Position numbers and translations under genes: made by a program. From assembly GCA_016179685.1 (NCBI GenBank), contig JACPCR010000065.1, forward strand, positions 1 to 64,000: a DNA stretch of 64,000 nucleotides, written 5' to 3'. Each line of letters starts with the position of its first letter. Position 1 is the stretch's first letter. The DNA is from Planctomycetota bacterium. GTDB lineage: Bacteria; Planctomycetota; PUPC01; JACPCR01. Positions 41,574 to 51,800 of this stretch are shown here, piece by piece. The notes below the pieces were generated by a model that was given only the letters and a program-made list of their open reading frames with translations, made no database searches and was not told where the DNA came from.

Positions 41574-43208
41574 GTGCCGGCGCTGTGTGATGTAAGCCTT
41601 CAGTGCCCGAAGCTTCGGGCCCAGCTCACGGTCGAAGCGCGGGTCACGACCCTGGAGGAGGGTGCGGAGGGCCTGCAGGCCCTCGTTTCCCGGTGGTCTC
41701 CGCTCGTTTCCATGGACACGTTCGACGCCTTCGATGCAAGTCATACCGACGGGCTGGACTCGACGGGGTACTTCGGGGCCGTCTTCGACGGGCAATATGT
41801 TTATTTCGTGCCCGAAAAGCATGCGGACCAGCGAAACCATGGGATCGTGCTGAGATACGACACCCATGGAGCTTTTCATGACCCTCGAAGCTATTCCGCC
41901 TACGATGCCGGGTGCGTGGCAGGAGTCCGGACGGTCGGCTACTACGGTGCGGCGTTCGACGGCACGTTCGTTTACTTCGTGCCGCGGCAGCTCGAGGGCA
42001 GGGAGTTGCACTCCCGCATTCTGCGCCTGGATACACGCCTCGAGTTCAAGAATCCCGAAGCGTGGGACGCTTTCGATGCCGGGCCGAAACGGTCCTGGCA
42101 GGGCGCGGCCTTCGACGGCCGATACGTCTACCTCTGCCCCGGATACCAGGGCGAGCCGCACCCTTCCGGCCGCAGCTCGCTCGTCATGCGCTACGACACG
42201 CTGGCCGACTTCAAAAGCCGAACGAGCTACGAGACCTTTTACGTGGACGGCATCGGCGGGCTCGATGCCGGATGTTTCGACGGCGGCGCATTCGATGGTC
42301 GATTCATCTATTTCGTCCCCCTCGAACGCCCCGTCGTTGTGCGGTTTGACACCCGGGGGGGCTTTTTCGACCGGGCGTGCTGGCAGGCGTTTGACGCCGG
42401 CCGAGTGGGACTCGGCATGTGTGTCGGGTCCGTTTTTGACGGGCGATTCCTCTACTTCGTCCCCTATTCCCATTCCGTGGTGGTGCGGTTCGATGTGACG
42501 GGCGATTTTCTCGAGCCTTCGTCTTGGGAGTCCTTCGATGCCGGCGGCGTGTGCGGGCCGCGGGCGCGTGGCTTCGATGGCGGCTTTTTTGATGGCCGCC
42601 AGGTCTACTTTGTGCCCTTCGTCTGCACGGATGAGAGGGGCGACTACGTGTTTCATTGCCGTTTCCTGCGTTACGACACCCAGGGCGGCTTTGGCGATGC
42701 TGCGAGCTGGACCGCTCAGGACGCGTCCGCGACCTCGGGCCTGCTGTCCGTCGGCTACAACGCGGGCGCGTACGACGGGCGCTTCTTCTACGCCGCGCCC
42801 TGGCGACACGCTCCGGACCCGAATTCGAAGCTCTGGGGCGTTCATGGAGTCGTCCTGCGCTACGACACGTTGGGACAGCAGGGCTCGTTCAGCCTGCGGT
42901 ACAGCGACTACGGGCATAACGGGGGGCTGTGCGCTGCCGTCCCCGGCCCCGCCTTCCTGGTCAACACGGAACGCGGGGTCTTGAACGCGTCGGCCCATCG
43001 GGCCCTGCGGCCCGGACGGCATCACCTGAAAGGAACTTACGACGGTCAGCGCATCCGGTTGTTCGTGGACGGTATCCTGGCCGCGGAACGCTGCGGCCGC
43101 GGCTGCATTCAGGAGAATGACGAGCCGGTGTCGCTCGGCGGGCTTCGCGGTGGGCTGTGTCGCTTCCGCGGCGTGATCGAGGACGTGAGAATTTTCGATC
43201 GCGTGTGA
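41574..43208 (+). CDS. LamG (concanavalin-like) domain with an inserted seven-repeat beta-propeller
   Basis: A 544-residue protein. Start GTG 41574 with GGAGGAGG 10 bases upstream; the earlier in-frame ATG would read through a repeat. Residues about 15-45 (QLTVEARVTTLEEG, LQALVSRWSP) look like the first LamG strands. Seven repeats of about 50-60 residues, each with FDGR(Y/F)(V/I)YFVP and RYDTxGxF, form a beta-propeller. After this GSFSLRYSDYGHNG, GTYDGQRIRLFVDG and FRGVIEDVRIFDR close the LamG fold. So the propeller seems nested in LamG. No signal peptide. Its first residues copy the VapC N-terminus, suggesting a captured start. Confidence 0.75.
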   Translation: MPALCDVSLQCPKLRAQLTVEARVTTLEEGAEGLQALVSRWSPLVSMDTFDAFDASHTDGLDSTGYFGAVFDGQYVYFVPEKHADQRNHGIVLRYDTHGAFHDPRSYSAYDAGCVAGVRTVGYYGAAFDGTFVYFVPRQLEGRELHSRILRLDTRLEFKNPEAWDAFDAGPKRSWQGAAFDGRYVYLCPGYQGEPHPSGRSSLVMRYDTLADFKSRTSYETFYVDGIGGLDAGCFDGGAFDGRFIYFVPLERPVVVRFDTRGGFFDRACWQAFDAGRVGLGMCVGSVFDGRFLYFVPYSHSVVVRFDVTGDFLEPSSWESFDAGGVCGPRARGFDGGFFDGRQVYFVPFVCTDERGDYVFHCRFLRYDTQGGFGDAASWTAQDASATSGLLSVGYNAGAYDGRFFYAAPWRHAPDPNSKLWGVHGVVLRYDTLGQQGSFSLRYSDYGHNGGLCAAVPGPAFLVNTERGVLNASAHRALRPGRHHLKGTYDGQRIRLFVDGILAAERCGRGCIQENDEPVSLGGLRGGLCRFRGVIEDVRIFDRV

Positions 43209-43274
43209 CGAGGCCAGAACCTCCCCCGGACCTGTTTCCGACGCCCGCTCCTAACGCCTCCTGCCCAATAAAAG

Positions 43275-44222
43275 ATGACTCCCAAACAACGCATCATCGC
43301 CGCCCTTCAACTTCAGCAGCCGAACGATATCGTTCCCACGTTTGAATTGTTTGGCCTGACGAAGGAACTGACCGGGAAGGAGTTCCTGGATTTGCGTGGA
43401 TTGACCGGTCGGGAGCTGGAAAGCGGCATCAAGTATAACGCGGAGCTGCATGTGGAGGTCGCCGAACGATTGGATTATTCTGCGATCGTTCTCGGTGACC
43501 TCCCCGTGATCCAGGAGTTGGTCCGAATGGGGGCCGACAGAACCTATCTGCTGACCCACAAGAACGGGGATGGGACCTGGCGATTCTGGCGCAAGGGAGG
43601 CGGCCAGGGCGACACCTTCGAGGAAACGTGCCTGAGGCTGTTCACTGAACCGGATGAGTTCAAACGGGAATTGGACCGGGCGACAGACGACGCGATCGAG
43701 CACATGAAGCCGCTCATTGACGCTGGAATAGAGGCGATTTTCATGGGGGCGGATTACGCAACAACGCAGGGGCCCTTTCTTTCGCCAAAGATGTTTGGTG
43801 AATTCATCGCGCCTTATCTCCACCGCACCGTCTCGGGACACCAGGCGAACGGCGCTTACGTCATCAAGCACACCGACGGCAACATCATGCCCATTCTGGA
43901 TCAGATCGTGGCCTGTTCCCCGGACGCGCTGGTCTCCATCGACCCGACCGCAGGAATGGACATTGCCGTGGTCAAAAAACGGGTTGGCAGCAAGGTCTGT
44001 CTAGGCGGCAATGTCGATATGGACCCGCTGGTCAAGGGGGACAGAGAGCAGATTAGAAAGAGCGCACTCTACTGCCTGAAACATGCGAAGCCGAATGGAG
44101 GCTATATCTTCATGACGAGCAATTCCGTGTACCCGCCCATCCAGATCGAAGATTACCAGGTCATGCTGGACCTTCGCCTGAAATACGGAAGATATGATCG
44201 GGAGGTTGAGATTCCGTCTTAG
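43275..44222 (+). CDS. Uroporphyrinogen decarboxylase / methyltransferase family protein
   Basis: A 315-residue protein of the UROD/MtaA superfamily (TIM barrel): MTPKQRIIAALQLQQPNDIVP is the usual start, then GADYATTQGPFLSP, KHTDGNIMPILDQI and LGGNVDMDPL. MtaA-like members transfer methyl groups to coenzyme M or demethylate; true HemE members decarboxylate uroporphyrinogen. The GGN-D and HTDGN pattern, and lack of HemE's N-terminal RxPVWxMRQAGR, favour the methyltransferase-type branch, substrate unknown. Base use is less GC-rich than the neighbours, suggesting a different history. No obvious ribosome site before ATG 43275. Confidence 0.75.
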   Translation: MTPKQRIIAALQLQQPNDIVPTFELFGLTKELTGKEFLDLRGLTGRELESGIKYNAELHVEVAERLDYSAIVLGDLPVIQELVRMGADRTYLLTHKNGDGTWRFWRKGGGQGDTFEETCLRLFTEPDEFKRELDRATDDAIEHMKPLIDAGIEAIFMGADYATTQGPFLSPKMFGEFIAPYLHRTVSGHQANGAYVIKHTDGNIMPILDQIVACSPDALVSIDPTAGMDIAVVKKRVGSKVCLGGNVDMDPLVKGDREQIRKSALYCLKHAKPNGGYIFMTSNSVYPPIQIEDYQVMLDLRLKYGRYDREVEIPS

Positions 44223-44542
44223 AGTTTTGAGGATATTCCTTTATCGCCCAATGCGAAGATCTTTCTAAATGTGATCGTCCTCGTCGTCGTCCTCGTTCTC
44301 GTCGTTGGAGTCTGCACTCGCGTTTCTAGGACGAGCACGATGACGTCATGAAACAAGGCCAGAGCGCTGTGCGCTATCGTTCTCGGCCTGGGGAATTACG
44401 GCCTCATTTCGAGGGCGAGGACGAGCACGAGCACCGGGACGAGCACGAGACAAGGACTGGACGGTTTGAGGCCGCCGTACGGCGGCTTCGCTGGTACCGC
44501 GGAACGGAAGTACGGGTGCACCTCCGTTCCGTGATACTAGTG
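44223..44542. other. Intergenic region with complementary Glu/Asp-codon-like tracts, no gene
   Basis: About 320 bases with no gene. A CTCGTCGTCGTCCTCGTTCTC-type tract (44278-44304) is complementary to GAGGACGAGCACGAGCACC-type tracts (44410-44449). It also has the perfect palindrome GCCGCCGTACGGCGGC (44471-44486) and an inverted repeat CGGAACGGA/TCCGTTCCG (44500-44531) next to the vapBC promoter. Confidence 0.6.
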
Positions 44543-44572
44543 TTGCCAGTTTAACATATTTATGCTAATATG
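44543..44572 (+). promoter_or_regulatory. vapBC promoter with overlapping operator palindrome
   Basis: -35 TTGCCA (44543-44548), 17-base spacer, -10 TAATAT (44566-44571). The palindrome CATATT/AATATG (44555-44560 and 44567-44572) covers the -10. Transcription should begin about 44578, i.e. at the vapB start codon, so the mRNA may be leaderless; no ribosome site precedes the ATG. Confidence 0.6.
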
Positions 44573-44577
44573 GATTT

Positions 44578-44841
44578 ATGCGCACCACGGTGGATTTACC
44601 AGATGAGTTGTATCGCCATGCCAAGTCGGAGGCCGCCCTCAGAGGCGTTCGCTTACGCGACTTGGTCGAAGAGGGTTTGCGCCGAGTGCTCGGGACACCA
44701 CTGGCAACTCCGGTGACGCGGCGTGTCAAGTTCCCTATTCACCGGAGCCTGCACCCGGGCGCCCTCTCCGCCTCCGAGGCGCGGCGAGCCGAGGAACAGG
44801 CAATACTGGAGGAGGACACTGACTGTGCAGGCCCTGTGTGA
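44578..44841 (+). CDS. vapB: VapB-type ribbon-helix-helix antitoxin
   Basis: An 87-residue protein beginning MRTTVDLPDELYRHAKSEA, the strand plus helix pattern of Arc/MetJ-type DNA-binding antitoxins. The C-terminal half (IHRSLHPGALSASEARRAEE) should wrap the toxin. It binds the operator overlapping the promoter and neutralises VapC. Its stop overlaps the vapC start by 17 bases. Start ATG 44578 is not preceded by a ribosome site, consistent with leaderless translation. Confidence 0.85.
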   Translation: MRTTVDLPDELYRHAKSEAALRGVRLRDLVEEGLRRVLGTPLATPVTRRVKFPIHRSLHPGALSASEARRAEEQAILEEDTDCAGPV

Positions 44842-45271
44842 CGTGAGCGTCCTGCTACCCCTGGTGACGGATCGTCATGCACACCATGCCTGCGCAATTC
44901 GTTGGATGGATGGTGTGTCGGTCGGTGAGGCGATCGTGTGTCGTATGGCTCAAACCGGGTTATTGCGGCTGCTGAACAATCCGGCGGTCATGCAGGAGGA
45001 TGTGCTGGAAACGGATGCTTGCTGGGGGCTATGGCATCGTTTGCTGGAAGACGATCGGATTCGTTTTTCGCCCACGGAGCCGCCCGGTCTCGACGAGGCC
45101 TTCCGTCGATTCACTGCCGGACGGGCTTTTGCACCGCGCCTGTGGACAGACGCCTATCTAGCGGCTTATGCGCACGCGGGTAGGCTCACGGTGGTCTCCT
45201 TCGACAAGGGTTTTCACAGTTTTCCCGGCCTGGCCTGCGAAGTGCTCGGCACCAGCCCGCCACCAGGGTAA
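44825..45271 (+). CDS. vapC: VapC-type PIN-domain toxin
   Basis: A 148-residue PIN-domain ribonuclease toxin. The Asp residues of the active site are visible: D6 (ALCDVSVLLPL), one in WTDAYLAAYA and one in VVSFDKGF, plus EAIVCRMAQTGLLRLL as the usual second helix. VapC proteins cleave tRNA or rRNA when free. The GTG start at 44825 has GGAGGAGG 9 bases before and overlaps the end of vapB. The start region is almost repeated at 41557-41600. Confidence 0.85.
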   Translation: MQALCDVSVLLPLVTDRHAHHACAIRWMDGVSVGEAIVCRMAQTGLLRLLNNPAVMQEDVLETDACWGLWHRLLEDDRIRFSPTEPPGLDEAFRRFTAGRAFAPRLWTDAYLAAYAHAGRLTVVSFDKGFHSFPGLACEVLGTSPPPG

Positions 45272-45838
45272 ACATTTCGGGATGATCGCGATTCAGCGAT
45301 CTTGGTCCCTAAAAAAGAAGGCGGACATCTGGAAGCTCATGGCTCTTCGCGTTCCAACGCCCGTCGGGATCGGGATGGAAGGAATTTTCATGACATTGGG
45401 CCATGAGCGAAGGAGAATGCAAACGCCAGGTGACTCGATATATTCACCGGAACCCTGCTCGTATTCCTTTTCCGATGTACCGTGACAGACGGGCCCAGAC
45501 TCTCAGAGCTCCCGCAAGAACTTGTAAGTGGAACTTACTTCCCTCCCAGGAATCAGGTCAAGTCAAATGCGCAGGTCTGACCCCAATCCCTCCCCCTGGG
45601 CTTTATTGCTAAACCCCTTCGGGGTAAAACCCAGGACGGATTGAACTTCGCTCGGTGGCCCCACCCGGCGGTCGGGCTGGCCCCACTTGGCGAGCCGTTT
45701 TTTCACTCGCGGGGAAAGGACTGTATCCCCTCAGAAGCTTGGGCTTTGCGAAGCAAAGCCTTTTAACGAAGCGCTTGCCGCATCCTATTTCGGTTCTGGT
45801 CGCTCGAGCCACACGGGTCGGTTTGAGGCAGCGCTTCG
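45272..45838. other. Intergenic region, no confident gene
   Basis: About 567 bases after vapC. One short frame contains VTRYIHRNPA, which resembles the RYIHxNPV stretch of Y1/REP-associated transposases, but only a handful of residues match. A CCCCTTCGGGG hairpin (45614-45624) sits here. Otherwise nothing is seen. Confidence 0.5.
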
Positions 45839-48800
45839 CTAATCTTTCATCTCGATCTCGCCCTCCTCCTCGCCTTCCTTGTCCTCCTCGACCGGTTTTT
45901 CGAGTTCCAGCTCGCCCTCTTCGGTGCCGTAGGCCTCGATCTCGGCCATGCGGACCGTTCCGCCGTGGACGTGGACGAAGTCGCGTCCGGCCCAGTAGTA
46001 GAGGGCGGTATCGACCTCGACGGCGGGGAAGGTGAAGACGTTGACGAGATTGGTGTTGTTGATGACGTAGCCGACGCGCCGCGAGCTCCCGGTCTTCGCC
46101 TCGTGGATGAAGACGGCATAGAAGGGGGAGAGCCACTCGGTGACGCCGCCGCCGGATACGGAGGGCCCCTGGTTGTCCTCAAAGACGGCGATGGCGACGA
46201 GCTTTTCGGGCTTCTTGAAGGCGATGGAGGCGGTGGCGTAGGCGACGCCCCCACCGCCGGGACAGCCCTTGGTCTCGTGCCAGCTCGTGTCCTGGTTGCC
46301 GAGGAGGCCGTCGACGACGCGGAAGGAGAGCTGGGGCGCTTCGTAGGGCCACCAGTGCTTCAGGTTGGCCCCGCCGCTCCAGGGCGCGACCTCGCACTTG
46401 ACGCTGCCGCGGGCGTTCGGCGCTGACCCGGACAGAGCCTGGCGCTCCTCATGCAGGAAGCTCCGGCTCTGGAACTTCATGGCCGCGACGACGAGGTCGC
46501 CGAGCAGCATGGGCATCGGGCTCGTTTCCGCTTTCGAGTAGCCGCCCTGTGCGGAGGGGACGACTACGCGAAGGCTGAAGGCGACCTCGCGGTCCGACTC
46601 GCCGGTCCGAAACGCCATACGGCGGCGCGTGAGAAGGTTTCCAATAGGCAGCCGCGCGGAAAAGGGAAGATGGGGGCTCTGCTTCTGGCTCTGGACGGCG
46701 ATCTCGACGCGGGTCTGCGGCGTGAGCCGGTCCGCAGCAGCCGACGCATCGAGGAATTCGACCAGATAGGTCGTGCGAGCACTCACGGCCAGCTTGAACT
46801 CGACCGGCCGGTCGAGCACGGCCAGGGACTTGGGTTGGGCGGGGTCCCCTGCCGGGACATTCCCCTTGGGGATCAAGGCGAGGAGTTTTTCAGGCGGCAC
46901 GAGATTGGGACCGAAGGGCACGGCGCTGGCGTCCAGGGATTCAAGGTAGGAGGACTCGGGCGGCTCGGGCGGCACGCGGGCGGACTGGGCGACGGGCACG
47001 TCGCCCACGGAGCCCTGCCGTTCCACGTACTGCTCCGGGGTGCAGAGGTTGAACGGGTTGAAATCGAGTGTCCGGCCCACCTTGCCCGTCTCGGCGTCGA
47101 TCCAGAACAGCGTGCCTTCGCCGGAGCCGGCGAGGACGGTTTTCCCGTTCGGGGTGATGGCGAGTCGCGCGCCGGCGGGGACCGGGGACTGCCAGAGTGG
47201 CTTCCCGTCGGTCGAGAAGCAGGCGGTGAAGCCGCGCAGGGAAGCGAGGATGATCTTCTGGCCGTCAGGGGTCAGGAGGGCGTGCTTCACTCGGCCGGGA
47301 ATGGCAAGGTGGACGTCGGGCCGGTCGCCGGGCGCGCGCAGGTAGGCGCGGCACGAGGGGCCCTGCTCGTCATAAGCGTTGTTCTCGACGATGAGGAGAT
47401 ACTCGCTGCCGGGCAGCGGAAGGATGATATCCGTCCCGCGTGCGGGCTGGAGTTGTCCGGCGACCTCGCCGGAATCGAGTTGAAAGAGGTGGAATCTCGC
47501 GTCGTCGTCGACGATGAGGACGCGATCGTCGGTGAGTACCGCTTTGCCGGCGTTCAGGAGAAGCCCATCCTTCTCCCACAGGGCCTTTCCGGTCTCGGCG
47601 TCGAAGCAGAGGACGGACTGATTCCGGATGTTGCCGAGCCGGTAGACGTCGGTCTCGATGCCGAAGGCGGAGGCGATGAGGCGCCTGCCATTGGGAGAAA
47701 GCCCGTGGAAGAAGAGTGACCGGCGGTAAAGCATGAACTCCGTGCCGGTATGGGCCTCGTCATCCCGGTAGGTCCAGAGGCGCTGGCCCTGGTCGTTTAC
47801 GGCGATCACTCGTCTCTGTCCGCCAAGGAACGTGCGGTTGCGGGCGGGGTCCGGGAGGAGGACGGGAGCGAGGATCTTGATCGTGTGTCCGCCGGGGAGG
47901 CCGGGGTCGGGTGGAGCGGTGCGTTGGACGAATCCTTTCTGGAGGTCGAGGAGGTAGTCCGTGCCCCAGATATCGATGAAGACCTGTTCATCGGCGATGG
48001 GCCGGAGGCCGCCGCCGCGCCGATTCCAGACGTTGCGGCCGAAGCGGGTGAGGACGGGCCGCTGGTGGGCGATGCGGCCGCTGCTATCGAGGGCGAAGAA
48101 GGCATCGCCATAGGAATCGACGCTGACGAAGGTATATTTTCCCGTGGGCGACATGGCGACGTCGATGATTTCTGTCCCGATCTTGCCGGCGAGCATGTTT
48201 TCGAGTGGCCGGGCCTCGCGGCTCGTGGTCGTCTGAGGCTGTCCGCCGGCGGAGCCTGGAGGGGCCGGCGCGTCCTGCGCTCCGGCCGGCTGCAGGGCGG
48301 CGAGATACCTGACCGCGGCCTCGGCCCCAGCGGGGTCCTGGCAGCCGATGTAAAGGGCGTCGCATTCGCCGAGGAAGGGGTCCCAGACATAATGCAGAAA
48401 GAACTCGCCCGGAGCGGGAAAACTGGGCGAGGGCCGGCGGCGAAGAAATTCGTCGAGGTCCTGAAGCGCCCGGTTCTCCTCCGGTCGGCCGAAGAGGACG
48501 GCGTCGCCGTCGATCCAGAGCCGGGGCCCGTATTCCTCGTAGCCGACGACGGGCCGGGAGAAGTCCATCTCCTTGCCGAATTGCCAGGGGGCGAGGTCCA
48601 CTCGTGAGGCGATGAGGCCGCCGGCGGCGAGGCCGTCGAGGATCGTCTGATCCTCCTCCTGCCAGACCCAGCGGAGGGGCAGTTCACGGACCTCAGCGGC
48701 GTCCAGGGTAAGGATTTTGGCCTTGCGGCCGCGCTTCTGGAGCAGATCGGCCATCAGATCGGCGGCGGGCCGGTAGGCGGCCTGCGCCTCATCGAGGAGG

Positions 48801-51800
48801 ATCAAGACGCGATTCGGACGGGCGGCGAGGAACGGATGAATCTGGGGCAGGCCGACGACATCGACGCCAGGCTCGGCCCGGACGGCCTGCATTCCGGGTC
48901 CGGCGACCTCCTGGACGGCGCTGCAGCCGAGGACCAGGTCACGGGTTTCGAGGCGCAGCCGCGTTCCTTCCGGGAGGGCGGGCAGAGGGACATCGAGCGC
49001 GCGGTCGGGCCCGATGGCGGCGAATTGATGAAAGAAGCGGTGGCCATCCGGGCCGGCGAGGGTGACTTCGAACGGCGCAGGGTCCCGGAGGGGCTGGCCG
49101 CCGGCGTCCGCCAGCCAGGCCTGGACGCGGAGCGCTGGCGGGGAGCTGTCGATCCTCTGGGAGCGCAGGCCGATGCTTTGGGGGTCGCGCCGGCTGAGCC
49201 AGTAGATTTTTCCCTCGGCCCGGGAGAAGTCCATCTCGACGCGGCCGAGGCCGTCCCGGCGGACGGTCTCGCAGGGCTTCCCTTCGAGCAGGTCGCGGAC
49301 GAACCAGCCGTCCTGGGCGAGGAGGTCGCCCTTCCGGGGCAGCGAGACGTGCTGGTAGGTCCAGTCGCCCACGGGCGTATAGGTGTGGTTGAACACGAAG
49401 CAGCAGATGGACTCCTGTCCGGCGAGTGGCGAGATGACGATCTGCTTGTCCGAGGTGGATACGGGGATGGGAGGGAGGCCCTCGAAGGCCTTGAGGAGGA
49501 GCGGCTCGCGGGTCTTGTTGAAGTTGTCCCAGAGGTGGGCGAACTCCCAGCGCCCGTCGGGGCCGCCGAGCCCCCACCCGCCGTGCACCTGGCTGCCGTC
49601 GTAAGCGAAGCCGATGTCGCGGCCCGGGACGCCCTCGGCGCAGGTTCGGTCCCGGAGGATGACGCCGCCGGCCTTCTCGAAGGCGGCGAAGGCCTCGAGG
49701 ACGGGGCGCGGCTCGTTGCCGCCGATGGCCGCGAGGAAAAGGATTTTGTACCTCTTGAGGCCGCTGCGGAGCACGTCCTCCTGGCCAAGGAGCATGCCGG
49801 GCCGGCGCAGCCGCGCCAGGTCGTGGAGCATGATGTTCTTCTGGTTCGGCCAGGGGGAGGACTTGGAGAAATAAACGGCGACGTCGGGCAGGGGGTCCAG
49901 CGCCCTGAAGTAGGAGCCGAAGCGTTCGAAGATGCGGAGCAGCTCGACGTGGTCGGACTCGAGGGCGACGGAAGGCTTGAAGGGGCCAAACTCGGGCGAG
50001 GTGAGGGCGAAGCCGTCGAGGCCCCGGCCGGCTGCCATGAAGGCCTGAAGGAAACGGGCGTGGCGGCCGGTGCAGCAGAGGGCCGCCTGCGTGCGCTGGC
50101 CGGAGGGGTTGTCCATGCTGAGGAAGGCGGGGACCCGGAAGCTGGACCAGGGCGAGCGGCCGTAATCGGTGTAATCGACCGCGTCGCGGCGGGTCAGGGT
50201 GGAAAAGGCCAGCGGCGGGTAGGAGCCGGAGTTGCCCAGCCAGAAGGCAGGGATGCTGGAGTGGAAGGTGGCGTCGGGCCGGATGACACTCGCATCCGCG
50301 TGGTATTGCGCGTAGGCGTTGGGGAGGACGAGACTCCAGGCCTCGTAGCCGGCCTGCTGCTGGACAATCTCGATATGCCGGGGATCGGGATTCTGCTTCT
50401 TTTCCGCCTCCACGCGTTCGGCCACCCTTTTTTGCACCCATTCCTGGGCTGCGGCGTTGCGGCGGCCCTGGTGTCCGTCAATGGCGGGGGACTCCTCCCA
50501 GTATCCACCGAGAGTGGCGTACCAGTTGTAGCGAACGCCGCCGAAGCCGGCAAGGTCGGCATACTTCTGGGTCAACAGGGCGACGCGGCGTCGCAGCCGC
50601 TGCAGCTCCTCGGGCAGGCTGTGCTTGGGATTCCATTCCTCGTGATGGAGCATGACGGGCATGGAAGGCACAGCGCGCTGCCCGATGGATGCGAGTCCCA
50701 TGAGGGCGACCTCGGCCTCGTCGGGCGTCACGCATTTTTCCAGAGCGGGGCCCACCGGATGGGCCGAGTAGCTTCCGAAGGCGGCGTCGAGGTTGCCGCA
50801 GACGCGCCCGGCCAGAGGGATGAGGCCGAGCGGGATGCCCCCGTCCGGGAGCATGGCGTAGTAAGCGGTGAGGGCGTTGCCGGCGTCCGGCAGCGCCTCG
50901 CAGAAGGGTGCGTGAGCGTAAGTCTCGAAATCGGTGACGGGCTCGCGCTGAAGGATGGAAAAACGGGCAGGGAAAGCGATGAGCGACTGGGGACGGACGG
51001 AGACGGTATAGACGCCTGGCCCCAGCCCCGAGGTCTCGAGACGAAGATGCCCGGTCGCCAGAGCTGCGGCGGGCGGCTGGCATCGGGCGAGCGGTGTTTC
51101 TCCGTGCGGGCCCGTGAGCGCCAGCTCGAAGTCGCCTGCGGGGCCCGAGCCCGGACGCGAGCGGACCGTCCAGTAGAGGTCCACAGGGTCGCCGCGGCGG
51201 AAAGCCGCTCGGTTTCGATAGGTGTACAGAGAAACGGAGCGCGGATTCTCCTGGTCCGTGACGTGAAGAAGTGCAAGAGGCGTCCCTGCGAGGCCGCTGT
51301 TTCCTTGAGCCCTGATCTGCCAGAAGCCGGGCGGGGTTGCGGCGGGGACCGGGCCGGAGAAGACGCCATCGCCTGTTCGAGCCAGGGGCATCTCCAAGTG
51401 GGTGGGCGGGGAAGCCCCGGCTGTACCCGGTGCGGCCTCGAGGTGACAAGGGAAGGAGGCCTCCGCAAGAGCCTCGTCACGGCCCGCGATGGCGCGTACG
51501 TGGAGGGTCAGTGTCTGACCGGGCCTGGCCTCGTAGTCCGCGGTCTCGACGAGGTAGGCCGACGCCCGGCGCGGCTGGGCGTCGATCACGAGCGTCTTGA
51601 AGGGCCGCTGGGCGAACGTGTTGGGCACGGACACGCCGAGAATATCGTTTTTCCTCTCCGTCCCGAAGGACAGACCGAACGATTCGACGCCCTCGGTGGC
51701 GGACAAGACCAGCACGGACGACCCGGTAGGATGAGCCCGGGCGAAGATCGTTTTGCCGGACCGGCAGACGAGGTCCGGAGCGGCGTTGAGCCAGCGGAGG

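Noticed and set aside
44348..44554. 68-residue frame upstream of vapB
   Set aside because: Falls in low-complexity, hairpin-rich sequence and overlaps the vapBC promoter.
45403..45612. REP-associated (RAYT/Y1) transposase fragment
   Set aside because: Only the short RYIHRNP stretch matches; too little to call, although such a gene would suit the dispersed hairpins.
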